This document shows, one piece after another, positions 1-8,784 of a DNA stretch of 64,000 nucleotides. Made by a program: the position numbers and the translations under genes. This DNA comes from Fibrobacterota bacterium (lineage in GTDB: Bacteria > Fibrobacterota > Fibrobacteria > UBA5070), in assembly GCA_016715065.1 (NCBI GenBank), contig JADKBN010000002.1, positions 372,001-436,000 on the forward strand, given 5' to 3'. The first letter of the stretch is position 1. Each line of letters begins with the position of its first letter. A model generated the notes under the pieces. It had not been told where the DNA came from. It saw only the letters and a program-made list of their open reading frames with translations, and searched no databases.

Positions 1-655
1 CGGGGGCGAACTGGCCAAAGTACCGCGCCATGTTGTCCACGTCGCGGGCGAACATGCGCTGGGCGTTGTTGTTACCCGCCGCGTTCACGGCCTGTGGGAG
101 ATCGATGATCACGGGTCCCTTGGCATCCACCAGCACGTTGAATTCGGACAAGTCGCCGTGGATGATGCCCGCGCAGAGCATGAGCACGATCTGGTGGATC
201 ATCTCCTGGTGGTAGCTCAGGGCAGTTTCTGTCGAAAGTTGCACATCGTCCAGACGAGGCGCGACCTCGCCGGCTTCGTCCACGATCAATTCCATCACCA
301 GCACGCCATCGAAGAATCCGAAGGGCTTGGGGACGCGCACACCGGCTGCGCTCAAGGCGTTCAAGGCCTGGACTTCGGCGGTGATCCAATTGGATTCAGC
401 TTCCTTCTGCCCAAACGCGGTGCGTTTGTTCAGGGCGCGCGAACTGCGGCTGTTCTGGACGCGCCGACCTTCCTGGTAGGCGGCCGCTTGCTTGAAACTG
501 CGGTGGCTGGAGTCCTTGTAGACCTTGGCGCACCGGATCTCTTCGCCAAGCCGGACAATGAACACGTCGGCTTCTTTTCCGCTGCGCACCTGGCCCACCA
601 CCTCGTCGATGATTCCGTCTTCCACCAGCGGCAGAAGTCGTGGCGGGGTTCTCAT
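1..655 (-). CDS. RIO1-like serine/threonine protein kinase (C-terminus beyond window)
   Basis: Translating the reverse strand from an ATG at 655 gives an open frame running off the left edge, about 218 residues. It shows the RIO kinase pattern: a nucleotide-binding segment (SGKEADVFIV), the lysine of CAKVYKD, the catalytic loop HGDLSEFNVL and the metal-binding segment IIDLPQAV with an Asp. RIO kinases are atypical protein kinases; in bacteria their substrates are mostly unknown. The gene is divergent from the TIGR02147 gene, with a perfect palindrome in the 260-base gap. Open frames in other phases over this stretch are shadows. The family call is firm; the role is not known. Confidence 0.88.
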   Translation of the reverse strand, partial: MRTPPRLLPLVEDGIIDEVVGQVRSGKEADVFIVRLGEEIRCAKVYKDSSHRSFKQAAAYQEGRRVQNSRSSRALNKRTAFGQKEAESNWITAEVQALNALSAAGVRVPKPFGFFDGVLVMELIVDEAGEVAPRLDDVQLSTETALSYHQEMIHQIVLMLCAGIIHGDLSEFNVLVDAKGPVIIDLPQAVNAAGNNNAQRMFARDVDNMARYFGQFAP

Positions 656-726
656 GAAAAACGATCGAAGATGGTTGGACCTCGGAAACTGAAGACGTGA
701 ACGGCGTTCTGATGGGAAATGTAACC

Positions 727-764
727 CCCACGTAGGGACGCAAAATTTTGCGTCCCTACGTGGG
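727..764. repeat. Perfect 38-bp palindrome (19-bp arms, no loop)
   Basis: The two arms are exact reverse complements and meet at CAAAATTTTG. The palindrome lies between two divergent genes, so it cannot terminate either of them in the usual way. It could be an operator for a dimeric regulator or a cruciform-forming repeat. The rest of 656-915 shows no gene. Confidence 0.8.
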
Positions 765-915
765 TTGTATTTCCCGGGTGTTGCCTATTTCATTCCCAAA
801 AAATGATCATGAATGCTCATGGATCGCCATGAATCCGCCATGACGTTGCCTTTTTGGGTAACGCTTTTCCTTTAGGCGGGGTGCGCGACGAGCCATCCGG
901 AGGTATTCTCTGTCT

Positions 916-1752
916 GTGCACCTCTACGAACACACCGATTACAGAGCCTGGCTGAAGGAGCGGGCGGAGGAACTGAAAGGCGAAAAGCCCTTCTTCTCCT
1001 ACCGGTTCATCGCCCTCAAGCTGGGCATCAATGCGGGTTTGGTGGCGCGGGTGTTCAATGGCCAAGCTCACCTTTCGCTCAAGCATCTGGCGGGCATCGC
1101 CAAACTGTACGGCCTGCTGGGTGCCGAGGCCGAATACTTCGAGGAACTGGTGCGCTTTGGGCGCGCCAAGACGCAAAAGGACGGAGACCGCCATTTCGCG
1201 CGATTGCAGGCGATCCGCGGTGTCACCTTCCGGACCGTGGCGGACGATCAAATCGAGTACTACGGGGCCTGGCAGCACAACGCGTTGCGCACCCTGCTGT
1301 CCATCCAGTCCTTCAAAGGCCAGAACTACAAACGCCTGGGGGCCATGCTCGTGCCTCCGCTGGAGGCCCAGGCGGTCAAGGAATCCCTGGAGCTTCTGGA
1401 AAAACTCAAGCTGGTGGTGCGCGCCAAAGACGGCACCTACGAAGTTCCCGACGCGTTGGTGTCCACGGGGCCTGAATGGAAGGGTGCCTTGATCCGGCGC
1501 TTCCAACGGGAGATGATCCGCCTTTCGGCGGAGGCCTTGGAGGCGGTGCCGCGCGAGGAACGCGACGTGTCCAGCCTGACCTTGCCGTTTTCGATGCGCC
1601 TGATGGACATCGCCCGCGAGCGGCTGCGGGCCTTTCGCCAGGAGATGCTCGCCCTTTCGCGCGAATGCGAAAATGAGGACTGCGTGCTCCAACTCAACCT
1701 CCAATTGTTCCCGGTCGCCAAACTCGCTCCTTCCACGGAGGTGGAATCGTGA
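916..1752 (+). CDS. TIGR02147 family protein (DUF4423-like)
   Basis: The 278-residue product opens with EHTDYRAWLKERAEELK, matching the usual TIGR02147 opening (a tyrosine-aspartate-tyrosine element followed by a charged helix), then a helix-turn-helix-like segment around residues 35-65 and a long helical C-terminal half. The family was defined by paralogs in Fibrobacter succinogenes and is thought to be regulatory, but its biochemical role is unproven. The start is GTG, with a GGAGG sequence about 14 bases upstream. The stop overlaps the GTG start of the next gene (GTGA), so this is a coupled pair with the lipoprotein. Confidence 0.85.
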   Translation: MHLYEHTDYRAWLKERAEELKGEKPFFSYRFIALKLGINAGLVARVFNGQAHLSLKHLAGIAKLYGLLGAEAEYFEELVRFGRAKTQKDGDRHFARLQAIRGVTFRTVADDQIEYYGAWQHNALRTLLSIQSFKGQNYKRLGAMLVPPLEAQAVKESLELLEKLKLVVRAKDGTYEVPDALVSTGPEWKGALIRRFQREMIRLSAEALEAVPREERDVSSLTLPFSMRLMDIARERLRAFRQEMLALSRECENEDCVLQLNLQLFPVAKLAPSTEVES

Positions 1753-2984
1753 TCGCGTGGGTGCGAAACCTCCTGGTGCTGGCCTTGGCGGCTGGCCTGG
1801 GCGGCTGTGGCGACGGAGCGAACGCGGGGCGGGGATCGGCGGGGGAGACCACCAACGGCATCTGGATTTCCGGGCGCATTGCGCGCGAGGATGGCTCGAG
1901 CGCCTCCCGCGTGCAGGTGGAACTGGCCGATCCCAAATCCACGCTGGTGTACCAGCGCGACACCACCGACGATTCCGGCGCCTACGCATTGAACGTCCCT
2001 GCCGCCGGGCGTTACGTGGTGCGCGGCACGGTTGATTCGGTGGCCGCCGTGCAATGGGTGAGCGTTGGCGACGCCCCCCGCCAGCAGGTCGCTCCGCTGG
2101 CCATCGCCGGACCGGCGACTCTCGTGGGCAAGCTCGTCCAGTGCCCTGGCGACCCAACCAAGCTGAGGGTCCGGCTTCCCGGCTTGGGGCGCCAGGCTTC
2201 GGTGGGGCCGGATTCTGTCTGGCGTGTGGCCAAAATTCCCGCCGGGTGGCATCTGGTGCAGGTTGTCGGATCGGCGGGAGAAAACCTCGGCGAGATGGTG
2301 GCCTCCACCTTCGCACCGGATCCTTCGGGAATCGTGGTCGCCGCGGGCAAAGCCAACCTGATGCCCGCTACGGCTCGCGTGTCCACCCTCCTGGATGATT
2401 TCGAAACCGACGAAGGCCAGGGTCGCCTGACCAAACTGTTGGATGGATCGTGGTGGGGACGCTGGAACGACACGTCGGCAAATTTCGACAGCGCCCGCAC
2501 CTGGGCGGGGACCAGCGGGCTCTCCACCGCCAACGGCGCCTGGAAAGGCAAGAGCCTGCACGCCACGATGCGCGTGGGCGCGGCCATCGCCTCGCATACA
2601 AACCTTGTTCGCTCGGCGGGATTGCAACTCAAGATCGGCGGCCGGGAAGACCTGGATCTCCAGTCGATCTGGTTTGGGCTCGCCCGCGTCGACAGCGTGG
2701 TCTTCATGGCCAAAGGATCCGGAACCATCGAGTTTCGCATCCGCTCGCGGAGCCGACAGAATCCGTCCACCACGGGGTCGTTCCGCAAATCCATCGTCCT
2801 GACTTCCGATTGGACCCGCCACGCCATCGCGGCCTCCGATTTTTCCGCCGACGCCGGGCTGGAGTGGAAGACTTCCCAGGCCAAGGATCTCCATTGGGTG
2901 ACCACCGACCCCCTCGCCGAGCTGTGGTTGGACGATATCGAGATCACTGGGCTGTGGCCCTCCGATTTGCTGGGAACGCGTTGA
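1749..2984 (+). CDS. Lipoprotein with carboxypeptidase-regulatory-like domain and C-terminal beta-sandwich
   Basis: The 411-residue product has an N-terminal hydrophobic stretch ending in the lipobox LGGC (Cys20), so it is predicted to be lipid-anchored. Residues about 35-105 (WISGRIAREDGSSAS through DDSGAYALNV) resemble the carboxypeptidase-regulatory / B-domain fold. The C-terminal half starts at LLDDFETDEGQ and ends with WLDDIEITG, a pattern seen in CBM11/CIA30-like beta-sandwiches that bind carbohydrate or wrap a ligand. It is translationally coupled to the TIGR02147 gene, an arrangement I recall from Fibrobacter genomes. The ligand is unknown. Confidence 0.75.
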   Translation: MIAWVRNLLVLALAAGLGGCGDGANAGRGSAGETTNGIWISGRIAREDGSSASRVQVELADPKSTLVYQRDTTDDSGAYALNVPAAGRYVVRGTVDSVAAVQWVSVGDAPRQQVAPLAIAGPATLVGKLVQCPGDPTKLRVRLPGLGRQASVGPDSVWRVAKIPAGWHLVQVVGSAGENLGEMVASTFAPDPSGIVVAAGKANLMPATARVSTLLDDFETDEGQGRLTKLLDGSWWGRWNDTSANFDSARTWAGTSGLSTANGAWKGKSLHATMRVGAAIASHTNLVRSAGLQLKIGGREDLDLQSIWFGLARVDSVVFMAKGSGTIEFRIRSRSRQNPSTTGSFRKSIVLTSDWTRHAIAASDFSADAGLEWKTSQAKDLHWVTTDPLAELWLDDIEITGLWPSDLLGTR

Positions 2985-3054
2985 GTCGCTGAAATCCAAT
3001 TCATCCGAACCCTGCCGCATTCTCGCCTAACAGAATCGGCAAAAAGGAGAATCC

Positions 3055-5163
3055 ATGTCCGCCAAACCTCTCACCTACCTCCTGTGCGCCCTGGGCGCCG
3101 TGGCCCCGGCGCAGGCCGCGAAGATCGCCATCGATCGCGAACGGATCGTGAACCTGTCGTCCGAAGGCGACGCCTGGCAATTGTTCGATGAACAGGATTT
3201 GGCAGGTGATCCCAAAGCCGGATCGGGAGGCAAGCCCGTCACCGAGTACACCAACGGGTGGATCAAGGCCAATCTGGTGTACCCCATCGAGACCGTGGTG
3301 GATCTGGGTGCGGTGCACGATCTTTCGGACGTCTGGTTCTACGACATCAATGGTGCGGACAGCCTGCAGGTCCATTGCGGCGACGGCAAGGTCTGGACGG
3401 AAATCGTCTCCAAGACCACCAGTGCCTACATGGCATGGAGTGGCGTGCAGAAGGTCTGCACGGGGCGCTACGTGAAGATTCGCGTGAAGAGTCCCAGCAC
3501 CGCCATCACGGAAATGGTGTTGTACGGCACCGCCAAAGGGGCCATCGAGCCGTTGCCGAATTCTGTGGTGACAAAGAAGCCCACCTTCGGGGAGATGATG
3601 GGCACCAACGGATTCATTGATGACGACCGCACTCTGTTGCAGGTGGTGGGGAATCTGCGCGAGTACCACTCCTGGCAGTGGGACGACGGCAACGGCGACC
3701 CCAAGACCCCGGCCTATCCGCTGAACCTGTTCGGCTGGAGCCCCAGCTGGGTGCGCGGCACGGGATGGGGCTGGGACTTCGACGAATACTACAAGGACCT
3801 TTCCTCCAAAGGCATCAGTCTGCAGCCGGTGTTCCAAGGCACTCCCGCGTGGATGTTCGGCGTCTCCGCCGGCGACTCCCTCAAGCCCATGGGCTTGGGC
3901 AAGGATTCCACCCAACCGGCTTCCTACTTGGAACATGCGGATTACTTGTTCCAATTCGCCGCCCGCTTCGGACGCACCACGCACCCGGCAGGCGATCTGC
4001 GCGTGGATGCGCTGAACACGGCCAAATCAGCATTGGGCTCGGTGGATTGGATGGAACCCTGGAACGAACCGGACAAGGACTGGAAAGGCCCCACCGGCTT
4101 CTTCAGCCCGCGCGTGGTGGCGGCCATGGCCAGTGCGGCGTACGACGGCGACCAGGGGCGCATGGGAACCAAGGTGGGCATCAAGAACGCCGACTCCAAG
4201 ATGCGCATGGCCTTGCCGGGCCTGATCGGGCCGCGGCTGGAATTTGTCAAGGCCATCAAGTGGTGGGCCGACCAAAATCGCGCCGGGTCGTTCCCGGCCG
4301 ATGCCCTGAACTTCCACCACTACTGCACCGACGCGGGCGGACAGACCGGCGGCGAAGCCACCACGGGCATCAGTCCGGAAGCCGACGACCTCAAAGGGCG
4401 CTTGACAAAAATCGCCCAATGGCGCGATCGCTACCTGCCGGGCAAGGAGCTGTGGTTGTCGGAATTCGGCTGGGACACCCACCAGGGCTCCAAGTTCAAG
4501 GCGCCTGCCATCGCCGGCGCCAGCGGTTACGAGATGCAGGGGCGCTGGCTGGTGCGCGGATTCCTGGAAGTCGCGGCGTCCGGTTTCCAGAAGGCCCACC
4601 AGTTCATGCTGCGCGATACCTGGGACGACAGCCCCGGCGTGTTCGCCACCTCCGGCTTGGTGCATGACAAATACGACACACTCAACGCCAAGTACGCGCA
4701 GAAAGTGTCGTGGTACTACGTGAACACCCTGCACAAGCGCATGAAGGACTACCGCTTCGAAGCCGACGAATCGAAAAACGGCATCCGCATCTACCGCTTC
4801 TCGCATGCCACTGCAGACAGCCTGGCCTACGCGGTGTGGAACCCCAAGGACAGTGCCGCGGCGGTGGACGTTTCCCTGTCTGATCGCATTGCGGGCAGCC
4901 TGCGCGAAGTGCGCTTCGAGCCGGGGCGTCCCACCGGAGTGATGTCCGACGGCCCCAGCATCCTGGGTGGGCCCTACATGGTCCAGGGCGTGACGGGCAG
5001 GCCGGTGCTGTTGTTCGGCAAGTCGTATGTGTCCGGCAAGGCCTTGCGTCCCACCGCCAAGTTGCTGGGGGCCCGCGAGGGCTTCCGCGCCGATGGCCGC
5101 AAGGTGGAGCGCATCGAGGGCCAGGGAAGGCTGATGGAGCCAGCACCAGTGTACGGGCGATGA
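3055..5163 (+). CDS. Secreted clan GH-A glycoside hydrolase with F5/8-type (discoidin-like) domain
   Basis: The 702-residue product has a signal peptide (about residues 1-21, ending AQAA). A discoidin/F5-8C-like domain follows (residues about 25-160, ending with ITEMVLYG). A TIM-barrel-like catalytic domain starts near residue 175. Motif EPWNEPD places a probable acid/base at Glu338, and LWLSEFGWD places a probable nucleophile at Glu470; this pair is typical of clan GH-A families such as GH39, GH5 and GH30. A C-terminal beta domain follows. The exact family and substrate cannot be fixed by eye; a plant or algal polysaccharide is likely. AAAAGGAG about 6 bases upstream supports the ATG. A hairpin follows the stop. 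Confidence 0.8.
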   Translation: MSAKPLTYLLCALGAVAPAQAAKIAIDRERIVNLSSEGDAWQLFDEQDLAGDPKAGSGGKPVTEYTNGWIKANLVYPIETVVDLGAVHDLSDVWFYDINGADSLQVHCGDGKVWTEIVSKTTSAYMAWSGVQKVCTGRYVKIRVKSPSTAITEMVLYGTAKGAIEPLPNSVVTKKPTFGEMMGTNGFIDDDRTLLQVVGNLREYHSWQWDDGNGDPKTPAYPLNLFGWSPSWVRGTGWGWDFDEYYKDLSSKGISLQPVFQGTPAWMFGVSAGDSLKPMGLGKDSTQPASYLEHADYLFQFAARFGRTTHPAGDLRVDALNTAKSALGSVDWMEPWNEPDKDWKGPTGFFSPRVVAAMASAAYDGDQGRMGTKVGIKNADSKMRMALPGLIGPRLEFVKAIKWWADQNRAGSFPADALNFHHYCTDAGGQTGGEATTGISPEADDLKGRLTKIAQWRDRYLPGKELWLSEFGWDTHQGSKFKAPAIAGASGYEMQGRWLVRGFLEVAASGFQKAHQFMLRDTWDDSPGVFATSGLVHDKYDTLNAKYAQKVSWYYVNTLHKRMKDYRFEADESKNGIRIYRFSHATADSLAYAVWNPKDSAAAVDVSLSDRIAGSLREVRFEPGRPTGVMSDGPSILGGPYMVQGVTGRPVLLFGKSYVSGKALRPTAKLLGAREGFRADGRKVERIEGQGRLMEPAPVYGR

Positions 5164-5167
5164 GGCC

Positions 5168-5199
5168 TCCTGTGGAACGGTCGCGACCGTTCCGCAGGA
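5168..5199. repeat. 3'-end hairpin with core GGAACGGTCGCGACCGTTCC
   Basis: This is a 32-bp inverted repeat with a single mismatched pair, placed four bases after the glycoside hydrolase stop. There is no T-tract after it, so it is not a classic intrinsic terminator, although it may stabilise the 3' end. The same 20-base core recurs at 24992-25011 and, with changes, at 6530-6576. Confidence 0.75.
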
Positions 5200-5226
5200 T
5201 TAGGGAGTCATGCTAAAGGTGGGGTG

Positions 5227-5302
5227 TTCGCAGGAATAGGATGTGCTTTTATTGTTGTAAACTATGTTTCACAACAATAAAGCCTCCCTATATTCCTGCG
5301 AA
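5227..5302. repeat. Nested inverted repeats upstream of the Fic gene
   Basis: Outer arms TTCGCAGGAATA (5227-5238) and TATTCCTGCGAA (5291-5302) are exact reverse complements. Inside them, TTTATTGTTGT and ACAACAATAAA form a second exact pair around 5248-5281. The region is AT-rich compared with its surroundings and ends 15 bases before the preferred Fic start at 5318. It could be an operator pair or an RNA stem-loop controlling the Fic gene. Confidence 0.7.
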
Positions 5303-5317
5303 GGGCGTCATCGAGCC

Positions 5318-6527
5318 ATGAGACCTGAATCTTTTTCTGAGCGTAGCTCTGGATCCTGTCGCAAGACTCTGGAAGGTTATTTCGCCTTCTACCCGGCACC
5401 GCTGCCTCCGATGCTTGAGGTGGATTGGGGGCTCATGGCATTGATCTCCCAGGCAGACCAGGCCATGGGCGAGTTGTCCGGAGCGGGCCAACTGCTTCCA
5501 AATCCGCATCTGTTGATCCGTCCCTATCTGCGTCGTGAGGCCATCCTTAGTTCCAGAATCGAAGACACCCACGCCGAGATGGATCAGCTGGCCTTGTTCG
5601 AGGAGGAGGATGGAGGGAGTGCGGAACGCACTCCAGATGTACAGGAGGTGGCAAATTATGTCCGAGCGCTGGAGAGTGGGCTCCAGCGTGTTGGCGAACT
5701 TCCTATCAGCACCCGATTGATCAAGGAGCTCCACGCGATCCTTTTGCAGGAAGTGCGAGGGGGTGAAAGCAACAAGACTCCGGGAGAATTTCGGCGCAGC
5801 CAGAACTGGATCGGTCCAAAGGGTTGCACCCTCAATGAAGCCACCTTCGTGCCGCCTCCGCATTATGAATTGGATGCCTGTCTTGGTGCCTGGGAAAATT
5901 TCATCCACGGAAATTCTCCGGAGCCCACGCTCGTCAAGGCTGCCCTGTTGCATTACCAGTTCGAGGTCATCCACCCCTTTCTGGATGGGAACGGACGCAT
6001 CGGACGCTTGTTGGTCACGCTATTTCTCTGCGAGCGAGGTTGCTTGTCGCAGCCCTTGCTCTACCTGTCCGGATTCTTCGATGAGACCCGCGAGGAGTAC
6101 TACCGGCTTTTGCTTGCGGTGAGTCAGCGGGGTGCATGGCGCGAGTGGATCGAATATTTCCTGCGTGGAATCCGGCTCCAGGCACGGCGCGCATTGATCG
6201 ATACCCAGAATGTGTTGAAGCAATACGAATTCTTCCGGGCGAAGCTCAAACAAGGAAAGCGAGTGCCGCATGAGGCTGCCCGAATTTTGGATCACGTCTT
6301 CGCCAACCCCTACATCTCCATCGCACGTCACTCGCAACGGGTTTGGAGTTTCCTACCAAAAAGCCCAACGCGGGATTGAATATTGGATCGAGGAGGGGTT
6401 GCTGAAAGAGGGAACGGGCCAGCAGAGGAATCGGCTCTATGTGGCCAATGAAATTCTCCAGATCATGGCAGCACCATCCTTGCCGATGAATGCGGATCTC
6501 CCAGTGGATTCATCGAATCAAGGCTGA
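5318..6527 (+). pseudogene. Fic-family adenylyltransferase, frameshifted near the C-terminus
   Basis: Fic proteins usually transfer AMP to target proteins. The frame from ATG 5318 contains a Fic N-terminal helix region and the complete catalytic motif HPFLDGNGRIGR starting at His219. The inhibitory-helix signature is SSRIED where SSxIEG is usual. The first frame stops at 6379, but the expected winged-helix tail (GVSYQKAQRGIEYW to RLYVANEIL) continues in another frame to 6527. Removing one G from the GGG at 6339-6341 restores a continuous protein of about 402 residues. An in-frame ATG at 5264 lies inside the nested inverted repeat, so I prefer 5318. The break may be a sequence error. Confidence 0.85.
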
Positions 6528-6529
6528 TC

Positions 6530-6576
6530 CCCTCCTCAGTACGGAATGGTCGGTGACCGTTCCGTACTGAGGAGGG
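6530..6576. repeat. Hairpin between convergent genes, 22-bp arms
   Basis: Arms 6530-6551 and 6555-6576 pair with one mismatch around a GGT loop. The inner part carries the same GGAAYGGTC / GACCGTTCC core as the repeats at 5168 and 24992. It fills the gap between the Fic gene and the converging TPR gene and could act as a two-way 3'-end structure. Confidence 0.8.
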
Positions 6577-7542
6577 TCAGAAATCGTCGTTGCGGCGGAT
6601 TCGCTTGACCTTCGCGGCCAGGTAGTTCGCGCGGTAGGCGGAATCCACCGCGATGCCCTGTTGGATCCATTTCTTTTCCGCCGCGACGATGGTGTCGAAG
6701 CGCGCGTTGCTGGCGGAGTCGAGCGAAGAAAGGGTCTTTTCCAGATCGGAGAAGACCTGCAGGCGGGGGAGGTCGGTGACCAGCTTCCGGTACGCCTCCG
6801 AGGTGGCACCCTTGGTGTACCTGGCCGCTTGCAGGTATCCCAGCGCAGGCTTGAAATAGCTGGATCCTCTTTCGAGATCGGCCCATGCTTCCAGCAGAAC
6901 CGGCGAGCGGTAATCTCCGAAGCGTGTCATTCCCAAGACCCCCTTGATGGCCTTCTCGCGTTGATGGGGAAGAAGCCGATCCACGGCCAGCTTCTTGGCC
7001 ACGAAGGCGGCGAACCCCTTCTCCTTCTGGTTCGTGTCGGTGGTAGGCTCCATGGGAAGAGCCTTGTTCCTGAGCAGGAAGTACTCCACCAGATAGCGTT
7101 GGTAGATCTCGCGTCCGAAGTGCGCCTCGGGGTTCATCTTGATGGCTGTGTCAATATACGGCAGGCCTTCGGCGAGTTTGCCGGAGTGGAAGAGAAACGT
7201 TCCGAGGTTGGCCATGGTCTCGTAGGAGTTGGCAAACCGCTTGCGCTTTTGAAGCATCACCGCAATTGCGGAATCGCTCTTGCCCAGCTTTTCCAACGCC
7301 CAAGCCCATTCGTCGTAGTCGGCGGGATCGGAGTGTTTGGGTGCATGGACTCTGGCCTCGTGTTTGCCAACCACCCAACGGAAGTACTCCTGGCCATGAC
7401 GCGGAAAATTGCCGGAGATCAGTTCCAGGTCGGTGGGGAAGGGGATCTCTTCGGTGACGACAGTCTCCGAATACCACATGCAGGCAAGGGCCAGGCTGGA
7501 GGCGAAAAGAACGGAGGTAGCGATGGTGCGGAGGGTGGGCAT
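6577..7542 (-). CDS. Exported TPR-like protein, copy B
   Basis: From ATG 7542 the gene encodes 321 residues with an N-terminal hydrophobic signal ending ALACMW; the Cys could mark a non-canonical lipobox or follow a signal peptidase I site. The middle (YETMANLGTFLFHSGKLAEG, then LPYIDTAIKMNPEAHFGREI) looks like TPR helices. It is a clear tandem paralog of the gene upstream (7572-8541), with long identical stretches such as the ETVVTEEIPFPT segment. No specific function is recognised. As sequenced, the upstream copy reads in frame into this one. Confidence 0.75.
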   Translation of the reverse strand: MPTLRTIATSVLFASSLALACMWYSETVVTEEIPFPTDLELISGNFPRHGQEYFRWVVGKHEARVHAPKHSDPADYDEWAWALEKLGKSDSAIAVMLQKRKRFANSYETMANLGTFLFHSGKLAEGLPYIDTAIKMNPEAHFGREIYQRYLVEYFLLRNKALPMEPTTDTNQKEKGFAAFVAKKLAVDRLLPHQREKAIKGVLGMTRFGDYRSPVLLEAWADLERGSSYFKPALGYLQAARYTKGATSEAYRKLVTDLPRLQVFSDLEKTLSSLDSASNARFDTIVAAEKKWIQQGIAVDSAYRANYLAAKVKRIRRNDDF

Positions 7543-7571
7543 GGGGAGGGAATTTAGGATATGGAAGAGCC

Positions 7572-8541
7572 TCAGGAGCCTCTGCCGCGCCTCTTGGCCT
7601 TCCCCACCAGGAAATTCACGCGGTAGGCGGAATCCACCGCGATCCCCTTGTCGGATCCAGGCCCGTTCGGCTTCCACGATCTTGGCAAAACGCGCGTCGC
7701 CGTAGAGCTGGTGCCGGGAAAGCATCCGTTCCAGCTTGGACAGATTTTGTGGTTCCGTTTCCTTGAGAAGCTTCCGATAGGCCTTGGAGGCTTCGCCCTT
7801 GGAGCGGCGGCTGGCTTGCAGGTAGCCCAGGGCGCCGCGAAAGAGGGAGTCGTGCTCGGGTCCCAGGCGCATGAGGTCTGCCAAGGCCTCCAGGAGGACC
7901 GGAGATGTGTGGTCGCCGAAGCGCATCATGCCCAGCACCCCCTTCACGGCTTTGGCGCGCGCGTCCTGCGAGAGCTGCTGCACATTCGATTTTTCGGCCA
8001 CGAAGGCGGCGAATCCCTTTTCCAGGGAGTCGGCCACGGTCAGGGTGTCCATCGGGAGCGCCTTGTTTTTGAGCAGGAAATACTCCACCAGATAGCGCTG
8101 GTAGATCTCGCGTCCAAAGTGGGCGTCGGGGTTCATCTGGATGGCCGAATCGATGTACGGAAGACCTTCCGCCAATTTGCCGGAATGGAACAGGAAGGTG
8201 CCCAGGTTCGCCATGGTCTCGTAGGAGTTCTGAAACGCCTTGCGCTTGCGCAGCATCACGGCCACGGCGGAATCGGATTTGCCCAGCTTGTCCAACGCCC
8301 AGGCGAGATCGTCGTAGTCACCGGGTTTGCGAAAGCGCGGGCTGGAGACCCGGGCTTGGCGCTTTTTCATCACCCAGCGGTAGTAGTCCTGGCCATGGCG
8401 CGGGAAGTTGCCGGAGACCAGTTCCAGCACCGTGGGGAACGGGATCTCTTCGGTGACGACCGTTTCGGAGTTCCAAAGACAGGCGGAGGCCAGGCTGGAG
8501 CCGAGGAGGGAAAAGGCAAGGACGGAGCGGAGGGTGCGCAT
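7572..8541 (-). CDS. Exported TPR-like protein, copy A (one-base frameshift near the 3' end)
   Basis: This is the paralog of the 6577-7542 gene, with signal sequence ending ASACLW and the same TPR-like core. Its tail should read QGIAVDSAYRVNF as in copy B, but the run of four C at 7644-7647 (GGGG on the coding strand) carries one base more than the paralog and shifts the frame. As sequenced, the frame runs through the 29-base gap into copy B, giving an artificial or real 654-residue double protein. With one base removed the gene ends at TGA 7572, giving about 322 residues. Confidence 0.72.
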
Positions 8542-8784
8542 GGGTGGGGAATGTAGGATATGGGGCGCATGTGCTCGATTGTGCAGGGTGGGTGTCCCTT
8601 ATTCGAGGGTGAATCTTGCAGAGGGAGGGCGCAACGGGATACGTTCGATGGGATAGGGGCTTCCATCGGTTGAGTACGTTTGAGGCCTTGCCCATAGGGG
8701 AGCTTCCGATCCACTGAAACCGGCATTCGAATCTTCCGGCGACTGGAACCGAACGGGACCCCAAAACGAAACCAAGAAGAGACA

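Noticed and set aside
727..764. Intrinsic terminator
   Set aside because: The palindrome has no loop and no following T-run, and it lies between divergent genes.
817..2316. Long minus-strand open frame opposite the TIGR02147 and lipoprotein genes
   Set aside because: Arg/Pro-rich composition with no family pattern; the plus-strand genes have recognisable domains. A shadow caused by high GC.
1437..3020. 527-codon minus-strand open frame
   Set aside because: Antisense to the lipoprotein gene and without motifs.
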